Source: an uncultured Lachnospiraceae bacterium (GTDB lineage: Bacteria > Bacillota > Clostridia > Lachnospirales > Lachnospiraceae). From it: a stretch of DNA of 64,000 nucleotides. Below the pieces are notes generated by a model. That model ran no database searches, had not been told where the DNA came from, and worked only from the letters and a program-made list of their open reading frames with translations. The translations under genes and the position numbers were made by a program. Of the stretch, positions 34,419-44,055 are shown one piece after another (position 1 is the first letter of the stretch; every line of letters starts with the position of its first letter). The stretch spans positions 1 to 64,000 of the forward strand of contig CAKRTZ010000003.1 in assembly GCA_934402515.1 (NCBI GenBank). The letters are read 5' to 3'.

Positions 34419-35798
34419 ATGGCACAGCTTTGGGGCGGAAGATTTACAAAAGAGACAGACAAGCTTGTTTATAATTTTAATGCATCCATTTCTTTTGATA
34501 AAAAGTTTTACAAACAGGATATACAGGGAAGCATGGCACACACCACCATGTTGGAAAAACAGGGAATTTTGACAAAGGAGGACGCGGAAGCAATCCGTAA
34601 AGGACTTACCTCTATTCTAGAGGATGTGGAGAGTGGCAAGCTGGAGATTTCCGATGCCTACGAGGATATTCACAGCTTTGTGGAGGCGAACCTGATCGAC
34701 AGAATCGGAGATGCGGGGAAGCGTTTACATACTGGCCGCAGCCGTAATGACCAGGTGGCATTGGATATGCGTCTCTATGTGAGAGAAGAGATTCTGGAGA
34801 TTGATGTTCTGGTAAAGGAATTACTTCAGGTATTATTAAATATCATGGAGGAAAATCTGGAAACCTACATGCCTGGTTTTACCCATTTACAGAAAGCCCA
34901 GCCGGTGACATTAGCTCACCATTTCGGTGCTTACTTTGAAATGTTTAAACGGGACAGAAGTCGTCTGAAAGACATTTATGTCCGCATGAATTATTGTCCT
35001 TTGGGAGCAGGAGCTCTTGCAGGAACCACTTATCCTTTGGACCGGGAGTTCAGTGCAGAACTCATGGGCTTTACAGGTCCTACCTTAAACAGCATGGATT
35101 CCGTGTCTGACCGCGACTATGTGATTGAACTGCTTTCTGCACTGTCCACGATTATGATGCATTTATCCAGATTTTGTGAAGAAATTATTATCTGGAATAC
35201 CAACGAATACCGGTTCGTGGAGATTGACGATGCGTATTCCACTGGTAGCAGCATTATGCCCCAGAAGAAAAACCCCGATATTGCGGAGCTTGTCCGCGGT
35301 AAGACCGGACGCGTTTACGGGGCGCTTACCAGTATTTTAACCACTATGAAGGGAATTCCCCTTGCCTACAACAAAGACATGCAGGAGGACAAGGAACTGA
35401 CCTTTGATGCCATCGACACCGTAAAAGGCTGCGTGGCACTGTTTACCGGTATGGTAAAGACCATGAAATTCAACAAGCCTGTGATGGAAAAGAGTGCCAT
35501 CAACGGTTTTACCAACGCTACCGATGCGGCTGATTATCTGGTAGGAAAGGGTGTGCCTTTCCGGGATGCCCATGGAATTATCGGACGGATGGTATTGTAC
35601 TGCATTGATAAAAACTGTGGAATTGAGGACTTATCCATGGAAGAGTTCAAGGAGTTAAGTCCTGCCTTTGATACTGATATTTATGATGCTGTTTCTTTAA
35701 AAACCTGTGTGGAGAAACGTCTGACCATCGGCGCACCGGGGAAAGATGCCATGCAGAAAGTCATTGCCATTGAAAAGGAATACCTTAAAAATTCATAA
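34419..35798 (+). CDS. argH: Argininosuccinate lyase
   Basis: The 459-residue enzyme splits argininosuccinate into arginine and fumarate, the last step of arginine synthesis. The N-terminal [28 protein letters not shown] and the fumarase-superfamily signature [16 protein letters not shown] (near residue 278) are all present, as is the catalytic-His region [15 protein letters not shown]. The partner argG is not in the window. RBS ACGAAAGGAACAA precedes the ATG. asd follows 29 bp later. Confidence 0.97.
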   Translation: MAQLWGGRFTKETDKLVYNFNASISFDKKFYKQDIQGSMAHTTMLEKQGILTKEDAEAIRKGLTSILEDVESGKLEISDAYEDIHSFVEANLIDRIGDAGKRLHTGRSRNDQVALDMRLYVREEILEIDVLVKELLQVLLNIMEENLETYMPGFTHLQKAQPVTLAHHFGAYFEMFKRDRSRLKDIYVRMNYCPLGAGALAGTTYPLDREFSAELMGFTGPTLNSMDSVSDRDYVIELLSALSTIMMHLSRFCEEIIIWNTNEYRFVEIDDAYSTGSSIMPQKKNPDIAELVRGKTGRVYGALTSILTTMKGIPLAYNKDMQEDKELTFDAIDTVKGCVALFTGMVKTMKFNKPVMEKSAINGFTNATDAADYLVGKGVPFRDAHGIIGRMVLYCIDKNCGIEDLSMEEFKELSPAFDTDIYDAVSLKTCVEKRLTIGAPGKDAMQKVIAIEKEYLKNS

Positions 35799-35827
35799 TA
35801 AGAAAAAAGGAAAAAGAGGAGAACATT

Positions 35828-36913
35828 ATGAGCGAGAAACTGAAAGTCGGAATTCTTGGTGGAACCGGTATGGTAGGTCAGCGTTTTATTGCGCTGTTGG
35901 AGAATCATCCCTGGTTTGAGGTGACAACCATTGCTGCAAGTCCCCGTTCCGCAGGAAAAACCTATGAGGATGCAGTGGGTGACCGTTGGAAAATGGATAC
36001 CCCCATGCCGGAGGCAGTAAAGAAAATTAAAGTGATGAATGTCAATGAGGTGGAGGCAGTTGCCAGCCAGGTTGACTTCGTGTTCAGTGCTGTGGACATG
36101 AGCAAGGATGAGATTAAGAAAATCGAAGAAGAGTATGCAAAGACCGAAACCCCCGTGGTTTCCAACAACAGTGCACACCGTTGGACTCCCGATGTTCCCA
36201 TGATGGTGCCGGAGATTAACCCGGAGCATGTGGCAGTTATCGAGGCACAGAAGAAGAGACTGGGAACCAAGCGTGGTTTTATCGCAGTAAAACCTAACTG
36301 CTCCATTCAGTCCTATGCCCCTGTTTTAACGGCATGGAAAGAGTTTGAGCCCTACGAAGTGGTGGCTACCACCTATCAGGCAATTTCCGGTGCGGGCAAG
36401 ACTTTCAAAGACTGGCCGGAAATGGTGGGAAATATCATTCCCTACATCGGCGGGGAAGAAGAAAAATCCGAGAAGGAGCCCTTACGCCTGTGGGGTGAAG
36501 TGAAGGACGGCGAGATTGTGCCTGCAACCAGCCCGGTCATCACCTGCCAGTGCATCCGTGTCCCTGTATTAAACGGACACACCGCAGCGGTTTTTGTAAA
36601 ATTCAAGAAGAAACCCACCAAGGAGCAGTTGATTGAAAAACTCACTTCCTTCAGCGGCGTTCCTCAGGAACTGAACCTGCCCAGCGCACCCAAGCAGTTT
36701 ATTCAGTACATGGAGGAGGACAACCGTCCCCAGGTAACGCTGGATGTGGACTACGAGAACGGCATGGGAATCAGTGTAGGCCGTCTCCGCGAGGATACCG
36801 TTTATGACTGGAAATTCGTAGGCTTATCCCACAACACCGTAAGAGGTGCTGCAGGAGGCGCTGTACTCTGTGCAGAATTATTAAAGGCAAAATGTTTCAT
36901 TACAAAAAAATAA
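35828..36913 (+). CDS. asd: Aspartate-semialdehyde dehydrogenase
   Basis: The 361-residue enzyme reduces aspartyl phosphate to aspartate semialdehyde, supplying lysine, diaminopimelate, methionine and threonine. It has NADP-binding GILGGTGMVGQRF, SNNSAHRW, the nucleophile Cys in KPNCSIQSY (near 158), and ISGAGKTFKDWPEM. This form is the archaeal/fungal type, common in Clostridia. The conserved VPVLNGHTAAVFV segment near the C-terminal half is present. RBS AAAAAGAGGAGAA supports the start. Confidence 0.95.
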   Translation: MSEKLKVGILGGTGMVGQRFIALLENHPWFEVTTIAASPRSAGKTYEDAVGDRWKMDTPMPEAVKKIKVMNVNEVEAVASQVDFVFSAVDMSKDEIKKIEEEYAKTETPVVSNNSAHRWTPDVPMMVPEINPEHVAVIEAQKKRLGTKRGFIAVKPNCSIQSYAPVLTAWKEFEPYEVVATTYQAISGAGKTFKDWPEMVGNIIPYIGGEEEKSEKEPLRLWGEVKDGEIVPATSPVITCQCIRVPVLNGHTAAVFVKFKKKPTKEQLIEKLTSFSGVPQELNLPSAPKQFIQYMEEDNRPQVTLDVDYENGMGISVGRLREDTVYDWKFVGLSHNTVRGAAGGAVLCAELLKAKCFITKK

Positions 36914-36940
36914 AGTCATATAAAGACGAGGAAACCCATT

Positions 36941-38671
36941 ATGGATGAAATGCAGTATACAATTGACCTGTTAACTGCCCAGAATAAAAAATTCCAGAAA
37001 ATTGAGAAGATGTATCGGCAGATTGCCGATACATCTTCTGATGCCATACTTTATTATTCGTATGAGGATCAGACCTTTAAGAATCTTGGAAAATGGGATT
37101 CTTTTTTTGATTTCAGGGTAGACACGATTGCAGATTTAAATCGTATCTATGATGTGGTGGATGATTCCTATCACGAAAAACTCAGAGATCTGGTTCTCTC
37201 TGAGGAATTACCGGATAAGGACAGCAATCACCTTGTCTGTGGTGTAAATGATGGAAAATGCTGGTATGATTTCAGCATGGTGGATTTCTGCGAAAACAAT
37301 GTCCGTCTGGCGCGGATTTTGCGCGTCTCCAATGTGACAAAAGATCACGAAAAAAGCGAGGAATTATCCTATCTGGCATATTATGACAATACTACAGGTC
37401 TGATGAACAAAATGTTTTTTGTCAGCAATCTCGGCGGTTTTGTGAGGCGGGCTTCCGAGGAACATGCCTGTGTATCCATCATGATGATTGATATTGATAA
37501 TTTTAAACGGATCAACGATGGGATTGGCATTATTTACGGAGATGAACTCATTCAGGTTTTTGGTGGTATCCTCAGAAGCTTTACCAATGATCGTGTCATT
37601 GCTTCTCACTTTGGGGAAGATCATTTCTTTATGGCAATTTATGATCCCTATGGAGATTGTAATGCGGATAGCATGTATCGTGCAATCCGTGAAAAACTTT
37701 CCACTCCGATCCAGCTTACCAACGGCAGATTAATTTCTGTTTCCGTGAGCGTAGGAGTGGCTGACTATCCGGAATCCTCCAAGAATGCATTGGATCTTAT
37801 CAATAATGCAGAGATATCCATGATGTATGTGAAGGATGCCGGAAAAGATAATGTGCGCTATTTTGATGAACAGGTGCGTAAACAGTTTAAAGATCATATC
37901 GAACTGGAACAGCTGATAAAAGAAGCCATGAGGGATGAAACCTTTGAACTCTACTATCAGCCCCAGTACTTCTGTTATGATCGGAAATTGCGAGGGGCGG
38001 AAGCCTTGATCCGTATGCGTGACAGAGAAGGCATCATGCATTTTCCAGCAGATTTTATATCTGTGGCAGAAAGCAGCGGATTGATGAGGGATATTGGGGA
38101 CTGGGTTATCCGGGATTCTTTTAAAAGCTGGTCAGAATGGAAGAAGAAATATCATTATCCCATGATTTTATCCATTAATATTTCTGTGGCACAGCTACAG
38201 GGTGATGACTTGATTGAACGGATGCGGCAACACCTGAAAAAGTTTGAAATTGATCCGGCAGAAGTGGAACTGGAAGTTACGGAAAGCGTGCTGATCGATG
38301 ATACCTGGAGGATTATCAGTCGCCTGGAACACCTTCGGGACATGGGATTTAAAATATCAATCGACGATTTCGGTACAGGCTTTTCCTCTTTATCTTACTT
38401 AAAAGATATGCCTGCCAATACTATAAAAATAGATAAGTCTTTTTTGGATACGCTGCTACAGGATCAATCAACACAGGTGATTACCGAGACGATGGTATAT
38501 CTGTCTAAGAAACTTGATCTGGTCAGTATTGCCGAAGGTGTGGAAACCGAAAAACAATTTGAGTATATCAGGCGCATGGGTGTAGATGTGGTACAGGGCT
38601 ATCTGATGAGTAAACCTGTTCCAAAAGCAGAACTGGAAAAACTGATACAACATGAGGAATCCTATTTATGA
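36941..38671 (+). CDS. Degenerate-GGDEF plus EAL cyclic-di-GMP phosphodiesterase
   Basis: The 576-residue protein has an N-terminal PAS-like sensor region (about 15-130). A GGDEF-fold domain follows (about 145-305) in which the GGDEF motif is replaced by FGEDH (in SHFGEDHFF), so it probably cannot make c-di-GMP. The EAL domain (about 320-570) keeps GAEALIRM, EVTESVL, IDDFGTGFSSLSYL and AEGVETEKQ, with the metal and catalytic residues expected of an active phosphodiesterase. No transmembrane helix is seen. The stop overlaps the ATG of the DUF234 ATPase. Confidence 0.88.
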   Translation: MDEMQYTIDLLTAQNKKFQKIEKMYRQIADTSSDAILYYSYEDQTFKNLGKWDSFFDFRVDTIADLNRIYDVVDDSYHEKLRDLVLSEELPDKDSNHLVCGVNDGKCWYDFSMVDFCENNVRLARILRVSNVTKDHEKSEELSYLAYYDNTTGLMNKMFFVSNLGGFVRRASEEHACVSIMMIDIDNFKRINDGIGIIYGDELIQVFGGILRSFTNDRVIASHFGEDHFFMAIYDPYGDCNADSMYRAIREKLSTPIQLTNGRLISVSVSVGVADYPESSKNALDLINNAEISMMYVKDAGKDNVRYFDEQVRKQFKDHIELEQLIKEAMRDETFELYYQPQYFCYDRKLRGAEALIRMRDREGIMHFPADFISVAESSGLMRDIGDWVIRDSFKSWSEWKKKYHYPMILSINISVAQLQGDDLIERMRQHLKKFEIDPAEVELEVTESVLIDDTWRIISRLEHLRDMGFKISIDDFGTGFSSLSYLKDMPANTIKIDKSFLDTLLQDQSTQVITETMVYLSKKLDLVSIAEGVETEKQFEYIRRMGVDVVQGYLMSKPVPKAELEKLIQHEESYL

Positions 38672-40014
38672 TGTCACAGCGTTGGGCAGAAAAGAAATAT
38701 CTGGAACAATTTTATAACACCGAAGGCAATCAAGTTGTGGTGGTATATGGAGGACATGGCATTGGTAAGACCGCACTTGTGCGGGATTTCTGTACCGATA
38801 AACCTTATGGATATCACCTGGCAGCCAGTGGCTCGGAACGTCAACAGCGCTATGACTGGGCAAGAGAACTGGAGGAGGAGGGCCTGGAACTGCCGGATTA
38901 TCCTACCTACACACAGATCTGGGAAACACAGACAAGAATCATCACCCACAAAAAAGTGATGATCATTGATGAATTCCAGAATCTGGTAAAAAACAGTGAT
39001 ACTTTCATGGACGAATTGATTTCCTTTATAAAAAAAGGACAAAGTCAGCAAAGCATGCTGGTGATTTTATGCAGTTCTACTGTTGGATGGGTAGAAAATG
39101 CCATGGTTCCCAGAATTGGACGTGCCGCCCTTGATTTATCCGGGTTATTAAAGCTGAAACCCTTACCTTTCCGATTGCTTCGGGAACAATATCCTTCTTA
39201 TGATATTAAAGATTGTGTGGCTTTATATGGCATCACGGGAGGAATTCCTGCATACTGGAAAGAGTTTGACCCGAAAAGAAACCTCCGCGAGAATATCTGT
39301 AATGCTATTTTATCCCCTTCCGGTGCGCTCTTTTATGAAGCCCACCGTCTGGTGGGAGAGGAACTACGGGAACTTGCCGTATATAATACCATTCTTTCTG
39401 CTCTGGCAGAAGGCAGGCATAAATTAAATGAGTTATACCTTCATACCGGATTTTCCAGAGCAAAAATCAGTGTTTATCTGCGAAATCTCATGGAACTGGA
39501 AATCGTGGAAAAGATCTTTTCCTATGATACCGATGGAAGAGCCAATACACAAAAGGGAATTTACCGGATACGAAATCCCTTTGTTCGTTTTTACTATACT
39601 TTTCTTTATCCTCATTTAGGGAAATTGGATACAATGGATCCGGGAGAGTTTTATGACCGCTATGTTGGAAAATACCTTTCTGCCTATGGGGATTCCTGTT
39701 TCCGGGATGTATGTCTGGAGTATATGGAAATGCAGCATCCATTGAGCAAAAGAGGAATCTGGCAGGGAAAGACGGGATGTATTGATATTGTGGCGGTGGA
39801 TGGAGAAGGTCATACCATTGTGGCACTCTGCAGTTTTTCAAGGGTGGTCACTTCTGGGGAATATGAACAGTTTCTTCTTTGCCTGAAAAAAGCAAAACTG
39901 GAACCGGAAGAAATTTTAATTTTTGGTGGCGAAGGCTTTGCCCCCCAGGTTCAGGCAGAAGAACGGTTGAATCGTCTGGTTCATCTGATTTCTGCACAGC
40001 AATTAACATTTTAG
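38668..40014 (+). CDS. ATPase of the AAA_2/DUF234 family
   Basis: The 448-residue STAND-like ATPase has Walker A GGHGIGKTALVRDF near residue 28 and Walker B KVMIIDEFQN near 96. A winged-helix segment lies near 255-300, and a C-terminal DUF234 domain begins near 320 (NPFVRFYYTFLYPH). That domain is related to PD-(D/E)xK nucleases. Here IDIVAVD is kept, but the expected E-x-K strand reads ALCSFS, so the nuclease site looks inactive. It overlaps the EAL gene upstream by 4 nt, an unusual pairing. topB follows. Confidence 0.85.
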   Translation: MMSQRWAEKKYLEQFYNTEGNQVVVVYGGHGIGKTALVRDFCTDKPYGYHLAASGSERQQRYDWARELEEEGLELPDYPTYTQIWETQTRIITHKKVMIIDEFQNLVKNSDTFMDELISFIKKGQSQQSMLVILCSSTVGWVENAMVPRIGRAALDLSGLLKLKPLPFRLLREQYPSYDIKDCVALYGITGGIPAYWKEFDPKRNLRENICNAILSPSGALFYEAHRLVGEELRELAVYNTILSALAEGRHKLNELYLHTGFSRAKISVYLRNLMELEIVEKIFSYDTDGRANTQKGIYRIRNPFVRFYYTFLYPHLGKLDTMDPGEFYDRYVGKYLSAYGDSCFRDVCLEYMEMQHPLSKRGIWQGKTGCIDIVAVDGEGHTIVALCSFSRVVTSGEYEQFLLCLKKAKLEPEEILIFGGEGFAPQVQAEERLNRLVHLISAQQLTF

Positions 40015-40022
40015 GAGATTAC

Positions 40023-43000
40023 ATGGGAAAGAAACTGATTATCACAGAGAAACCCTCCGTAGCGCAGGAGTTTGCCCGGGTTTTACATGTGTCAGGACGA
40101 AGAAACGGTTATCTGGAGAATGACCAGTATGTGATCACCTGGTGTGTGGGGCACCTGGTGGAAATGGTTTACCCGGAGGACTATGACGAAAAATACCGGA
40201 AATGGAAACTGGAGGATTTGCCTTTCCTGCCGGAGACTTATAAATATAATGTGATTGAAAATGTCAAAGGACAATATGATATTGTAGAAACGATGCTGCA
40301 CCGGGAGGACATTGACACGGTCTACTGGGCAGGAGACTCTGGAAAAGAAGGACAGACCATCGAGGAAAACATCCGCAATTTCGGCGGAGTGCGGGATGGC
40401 ATGGAGGAGCGTCGTGTCTGGATTGACTCCCAGACGGAGGAAGAAATTCTCCGGGGAATCCGGGAGGCAAAACCCATGTCCGACTATGCGAACCTGGGTA
40501 AGTCGGGAATTATGCGAACCATTGAGGACTATGCCATGGGAATTAATTTTTCCCGTGTCATGTCAGTGAAATACGGAAGGCTTTTAAACGATGCTGCAGG
40601 GACACAAAGCTACTCTGCCATTGCGGTGGGAAGGGTTATGACCTGTGTGCTTGGCATGGTAGTCATTCGTGAACGGGAGATTCGCAATTTTGCGGAAACT
40701 CCCTTTTATCGTGTTGTGGGCAATTTCCTGCCGGTGCAGAAAGCCAGTGACGAAAAGCCGGATATTCCGCCTTTACAGGCACAGTGGAAGACCGTGGAAG
40801 GCTCTAAATATTTTCAGTCTCCCTTACTTTACAAGGAGAACGGTTTTAAACGGCAGGAAGATGCCCAGGCGATGATTGGGGAACTGGAGCAGAAACCAGC
40901 CACCATAAAAGAACTGGAACTGGGTACCAGTAAAAAACGTGCCCCGCTGTTATTCAACCTGGCAGAGCTGCAGGCGGAGTGTTCCAAACGGTTTAAAATC
41001 AGTCCCGATCAGACACTGCAGGTGGCCCAGGATTTGTATGAAAAAAAGCTGACCACCTATCCCCGTACCGATGCCAGAGTGCTTTCCACGGCGGTGGCAA
41101 AGGAAATCCATAAGAATTTGAATAAACTGACAGGGTATCAGCCCACGGCAAAGTTTACCGAAATTATTTTGAAAAACCGGCTTCATGCCAATATCGCCCG
41201 GACAGCATACACCGATGACAGCAAAGTGACCGATCACTATGCCATTATCCCAACAGGTCAGCTGACAGAGTATGGCAGCTTAAACGATTTACAGCGGAAG
41301 GTTTATGATTTGATTGTCCGCCGTTTCCTAAGCATTTTTTATCCCCCTGCGGAATATGATACGGCAAAATTGACGGTACAGGTAGACAACGAAAAGTTTT
41401 TTGCCTCTGCAAGGGCACTGCGAAAAGAGGGGTATCTGGAAATTGCAGGACTGCCGAAACAGAATACAAAGGAAGGATCGAAAGAGGGAGAGGAGCCCAA
41501 TGATTCCTCAGATTCTGATGAAGTGGCAGACAGTGCCGCTTTTCTTGCCTGCGTGCGGAAATTAAAGGTAAAGGATGTCCTGACCACCACTGGTTATGAA
41601 TTGAAGGAAGGAAAAACTTCTCCACCGAAACGCTACACCTCCGGTTCCATGGTGCTTGCCATGGAGAATGCTGGACAGCTTATTGAAGATGAGGAACTGC
41701 GGGAACAGATCAAAGGCTCCGGCATCGGCACTTCCGCAACCCGTGCGGAGATTATCCGTAAGCTGGTGCGGATTGGGTACTTAAATCTTAACCAGAAAAC
41801 CCAGATTCTTTCTCCGGAACGACTGGGAGAGATGGTTTACGAAGTGGTGGCAATGACCGTACCGGCACTGCTTAATCCCAAGATGTCCGCCTCCTGGGAA
41901 AAGGGGCTGGAGGGCATCACCAACGGCACGGTAGTCATGGAAGACTACCGGGCAAAACTGGAGCAGTTTATCCGAACCGAAACCATTTCCATGAAAGAGC
42001 AGGATTTGCGGGTGCCCCTGGCAGAAAAGATTTCTCCCTTTGCCGGGAAAAACGGAAAAGGCATGGGGGCAAGGCGGAAAATCGGTGCCAAATGTCCCTT
42101 GTGTGGTGGAGAAATCGGTACAACTCCTTTTGGATTTGGATGTTCCAACTATAAAAAAGACGACCCGGACAGCTGTAAATTTTCCATTGGAAAGATTGCG
42201 GAGAAGGAACTGACAGAGGAACAGGTTCTGGAACTGTTAAACAATGGGAAAACAGGAACCATCCGGGGCTTCAAGTCCAAATCCGGCAAAAAATTTGACG
42301 CTTGTCTTATGTTAGACAGGGACGAAAACGGAAAGGTTACCGGAATCAAATTTGATTTTGAAAACGTAGAGCCCGCCAAAGTAAAGGATGTGATATGCCC
42401 TCTGTGTGGTGGAGACATTGTAAAGACCCCCTTTGGCTATGGATGTGCCAGATATGACAGAAACGTGGAGGGGAGCTGTAAGTTTTCCATTGGCAAAATT
42501 GCCGGAAAGGATTTATCCGAGTCTGCCGTCCGGGAGTTAATCAACACCGGAAAAACGGGAACCATCCGGGGCTTTAAATCCAAATCCGGCAAGAAGTTTG
42601 ATGCCTGTCTCATGCTGGACAAGGACGAAAACGGTACCGTTAAAGGCATTGCCTTTGATTTTGAGAATGTGGAGCCTGCCAAGGTAAAGGGTGTGGTATG
42701 TCCCCTGTGTGGCGGTGACATTGTTAAGACCCCTTTTGGTTATGGCTGTGCAAACTACGACAGAAATGAGGAGGGAAGCTGCAAGTTTTCCATCGGCAAA
42801 ATCGCCGGCGTTTCTTTAAAGGAAGCCCAGGTAAAACAGCTATTGACTGAAAAGCATACCGATCCCATTGAAGGCTTTGTAGCTAAAACCGGCATGATGT
42901 TTACCGCCCCCTTAAAACTGACGGAGGAAGGGCAGATTACTTTTGACTTTCCCGAAAAGCCGGCGCCGGTTCCTTCCCATCTGGTCTGCCCTAAATGCGG

Positions 43001-43289
43001 AAAAACCATGATGAAGGAACAGTGGGCATACACCTGTGAATGTGGCTTTAAGCTTCGCCACACTGTTGCCCAGGTGGAACTGCCGGAGGAAGTTTTGCAG
43101 GAATTACTGGAAACCGGCAAAACGAAAGCGAAAGTAACCGGTTTTGTGGCACGTTCCGGCGCCACTTTTGAAACCTGTCTGAAATATGAAAATGATAAAA
43201 TAGAATTTGATTTTGAAAATCCCGGCATTACTCCGGAAAAGAAAGAAGGACAAGAAAATGGAAGCAATGAAAATCAAGAACCTGTATGA
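40023..43289 (+). CDS. topB: DNA topoisomerase III with four C-terminal repeats
   Basis: The 1088-residue type IA topoisomerase relaxes and decatenates DNA. The N-terminal toprim domain starts KKLIITEKPSVAQEFA; the catalytic tyrosine is in TTYPRTDARVLS near residue 346. The core ends near 680. The C-terminus carries four repeats of about 100 residues (starting at 42093, 42396, 42699 and 42987), each opening with CPLCGG or CPKCG. An alternative upstream start lies within the DUF234 gene and is rejected, because MGKKLIITEKPSV is the family N-terminus and AGGAG precedes it. E. coli TopB is about 650 residues. Confidence 0.94.
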   Translation: MGKKLIITEKPSVAQEFARVLHVSGRRNGYLENDQYVITWCVGHLVEMVYPEDYDEKYRKWKLEDLPFLPETYKYNVIENVKGQYDIVETMLHREDIDTVYWAGDSGKEGQTIEENIRNFGGVRDGMEERRVWIDSQTEEEILRGIREAKPMSDYANLGKSGIMRTIEDYAMGINFSRVMSVKYGRLLNDAAGTQSYSAIAVGRVMTCVLGMVVIREREIRNFAETPFYRVVGNFLPVQKASDEKPDIPPLQAQWKTVEGSKYFQSPLLYKENGFKRQEDAQAMIGELEQKPATIKELELGTSKKRAPLLFNLAELQAECSKRFKISPDQTLQVAQDLYEKKLTTYPRTDARVLSTAVAKEIHKNLNKLTGYQPTAKFTEIILKNRLHANIARTAYTDDSKVTDHYAIIPTGQLTEYGSLNDLQRKVYDLIVRRFLSIFYPPAEYDTAKLTVQVDNEKFFASARALRKEGYLEIAGLPKQNTKEGSKEGEEPNDSSDSDEVADSAAFLACVRKLKVKDVLTTTGYELKEGKTSPPKRYTSGSMVLAMENAGQLIEDEELREQIKGSGIGTSATRAEIIRKLVRIGYLNLNQKTQILSPERLGEMVYEVVAMTVPALLNPKMSASWEKGLEGITNGTVVMEDYRAKLEQFIRTETISMKEQDLRVPLAEKISPFAGKNGKGMGARRKIGAKCPLCGGEIGTTPFGFGCSNYKKDDPDSCKFSIGKIAEKELTEEQVLELLNNGKTGTIRGFKSKSGKKFDACLMLDRDENGKVTGIKFDFENVEPAKVKDVICPLCGGDIVKTPFGYGCARYDRNVEGSCKFSIGKIAGKDLSESAVRELINTGKTGTIRGFKSKSGKKFDACLMLDKDENGTVKGIAFDFENVEPAKVKGVVCPLCGGDIVKTPFGYGCANYDRNEEGSCKFSIGKIAGVSLKEAQVKQLLTEKHTDPIEGFVAKTGMMFTAPLKLTEEGQITFDFPEKPAPVPSHLVCPKCGKTMMKEQWAYTCECGFKLRHTVAQVELPEEVLQELLETGKTKAKVTGFVARSGATFETCLKYENDKIEFDFENPGITPEKKEGQENGSNENQEPV
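42093..43220 (+). repeat. Four zinc-ribbon-like repeat units within topB
   Basis: Units begin at 42093, 42396, 42699 and 42987. The first three are spaced exactly 303 bp (101 codons). Each protein unit has CPxCG, PFG[FY]GC, a third or fourth Cys in SCKFSIGKIA, then NTGKTGTIRGFKSKSGKKFD and a strand ending FDFE. Units 1 and 2 are nearly identical in GTIRGFKSKSGKKFDACLML. Unit 4 is the most diverged but keeps CPKCG and CECGF. Confidence 0.88.
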
Positions 43290-43923
43290 CTTAAACGAGA
43301 CGATTGCCGCTGAACTGTTTGACCCGGAGCTGTATCCCTGGGAACTGCTGCCGAAAATCAGTGACTTTATCGTAGAACTGGGCAAAACACTGGACCCGGA
43401 AAAATTTGAGCAACGGGGAGAGAACGTGTGGGTTGCCAAATCTGCCAAAATTTTCCCCAGTGCCTATATCGGCGGCCCCTGCATCATTGACGAGGAAGCA
43501 GAAGTGCGCCACTGTGCCTTTATCCGCGGAAACGCCATTGTGGGGAAAGGTGCCGTGGTGGGAAATTCCACCGAGTTAAAGAATGTGATTCTCTTTAATA
43601 AGGTACAGGTTCCCCACTATAATTATGTGGGCGACAGTATTCTGGGCTATAAATCCCATATGGGTGCCGGTTCCATCACTTCCAATGTCAAGAGCGACAA
43701 AACGCTGGTTACCGTCAGAATCCCCGGTGGGGCAGTGGAAACCGGCTTAAAGAAGATGGGTGCCATGCTTGGAGACTTCGTGGAAGTGGGCTGCAACAGC
43801 GTCTTAAACCCCGGCACTGTCATCGGCAGACACTCCAATATTTATCCTACCTCCAGTGTCCGTGGCTTCGTGCCAGAGGAACATATTTTCAAGACCCAGG
43901 ATGGTATTGTACAAAAGAAATAG
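43258..43923 (+). CDS. Left-handed beta-helix (hexapeptide repeat) nucleotidyltransferase-like protein
   Basis: The 221-residue protein has a short N-terminal region (about 1-60) and then hexapeptide repeats forming a left-handed beta helix (IFPSAYIGGPCIIDEEAEVRHCAFIRGNAIVGKGAVVG). This resembles the acyltransferase half of GlmU or UDP-N-acetylglucosamine pyrophosphorylase-like proteins, without the pyrophosphorylase domain. I chose ATG 43258, 8 nt after AAGGA. The start lies inside the end of topB in another frame, a 32-nt overlap that couples the two genes. The substrate is unknown. Confidence 0.82.
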   Translation: MEAMKIKNLYDLNETIAAELFDPELYPWELLPKISDFIVELGKTLDPEKFEQRGENVWVAKSAKIFPSAYIGGPCIIDEEAEVRHCAFIRGNAIVGKGAVVGNSTELKNVILFNKVQVPHYNYVGDSILGYKSHMGAGSITSNVKSDKTLVTVRIPGGAVETGLKKMGAMLGDFVEVGCNSVLNPGTVIGRHSNIYPTSSVRGFVPEEHIFKTQDGIVQKK

Positions 43924-43942
43924 TTTGGCCAAGGGAGAAAAA

Positions 43943-43960
43943 TTGATAAAATTCTATCAA
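43943..43960. promoter_or_regulatory. Inverted repeat upstream of the NifU-like gene
   Basis: TTGATA (43943-43948), 6 bp, TATCAA (43955-43960), about 95 bp before the ATG. A weaker hairpin AGGAC/GTCCT follows at 43961-43980. It may be an operator; the FNR-type arrangement would need 4 bp between the TTGAT and ATCAA half-sites, and here there are 8. Confidence 0.4.
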
Positions 43961-44055
43961 AGGACTGGATTTTTTGTCCTAAATGTGCGAAAATGTGAGT
44001 AATGTGTGGCGACATCAGGCCACCAAATGATTATTTAATCGAAAGGAGTTTTCAC

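Noticed and set aside
39879..40022. Upstream extension of topB
   Set aside because: The extra 48 codons overlap the DUF234 gene. MGKKLIITEKPSV at 40023 is the conserved topoisomerase N-terminus and has an RBS.
43943..43960. FNR/CRP-type site before the NifU-like gene
   Set aside because: The half-sites TTGAT and ATCAA are 8 bp apart; FNR sites need 4. Kept only as an unassigned inverted repeat.
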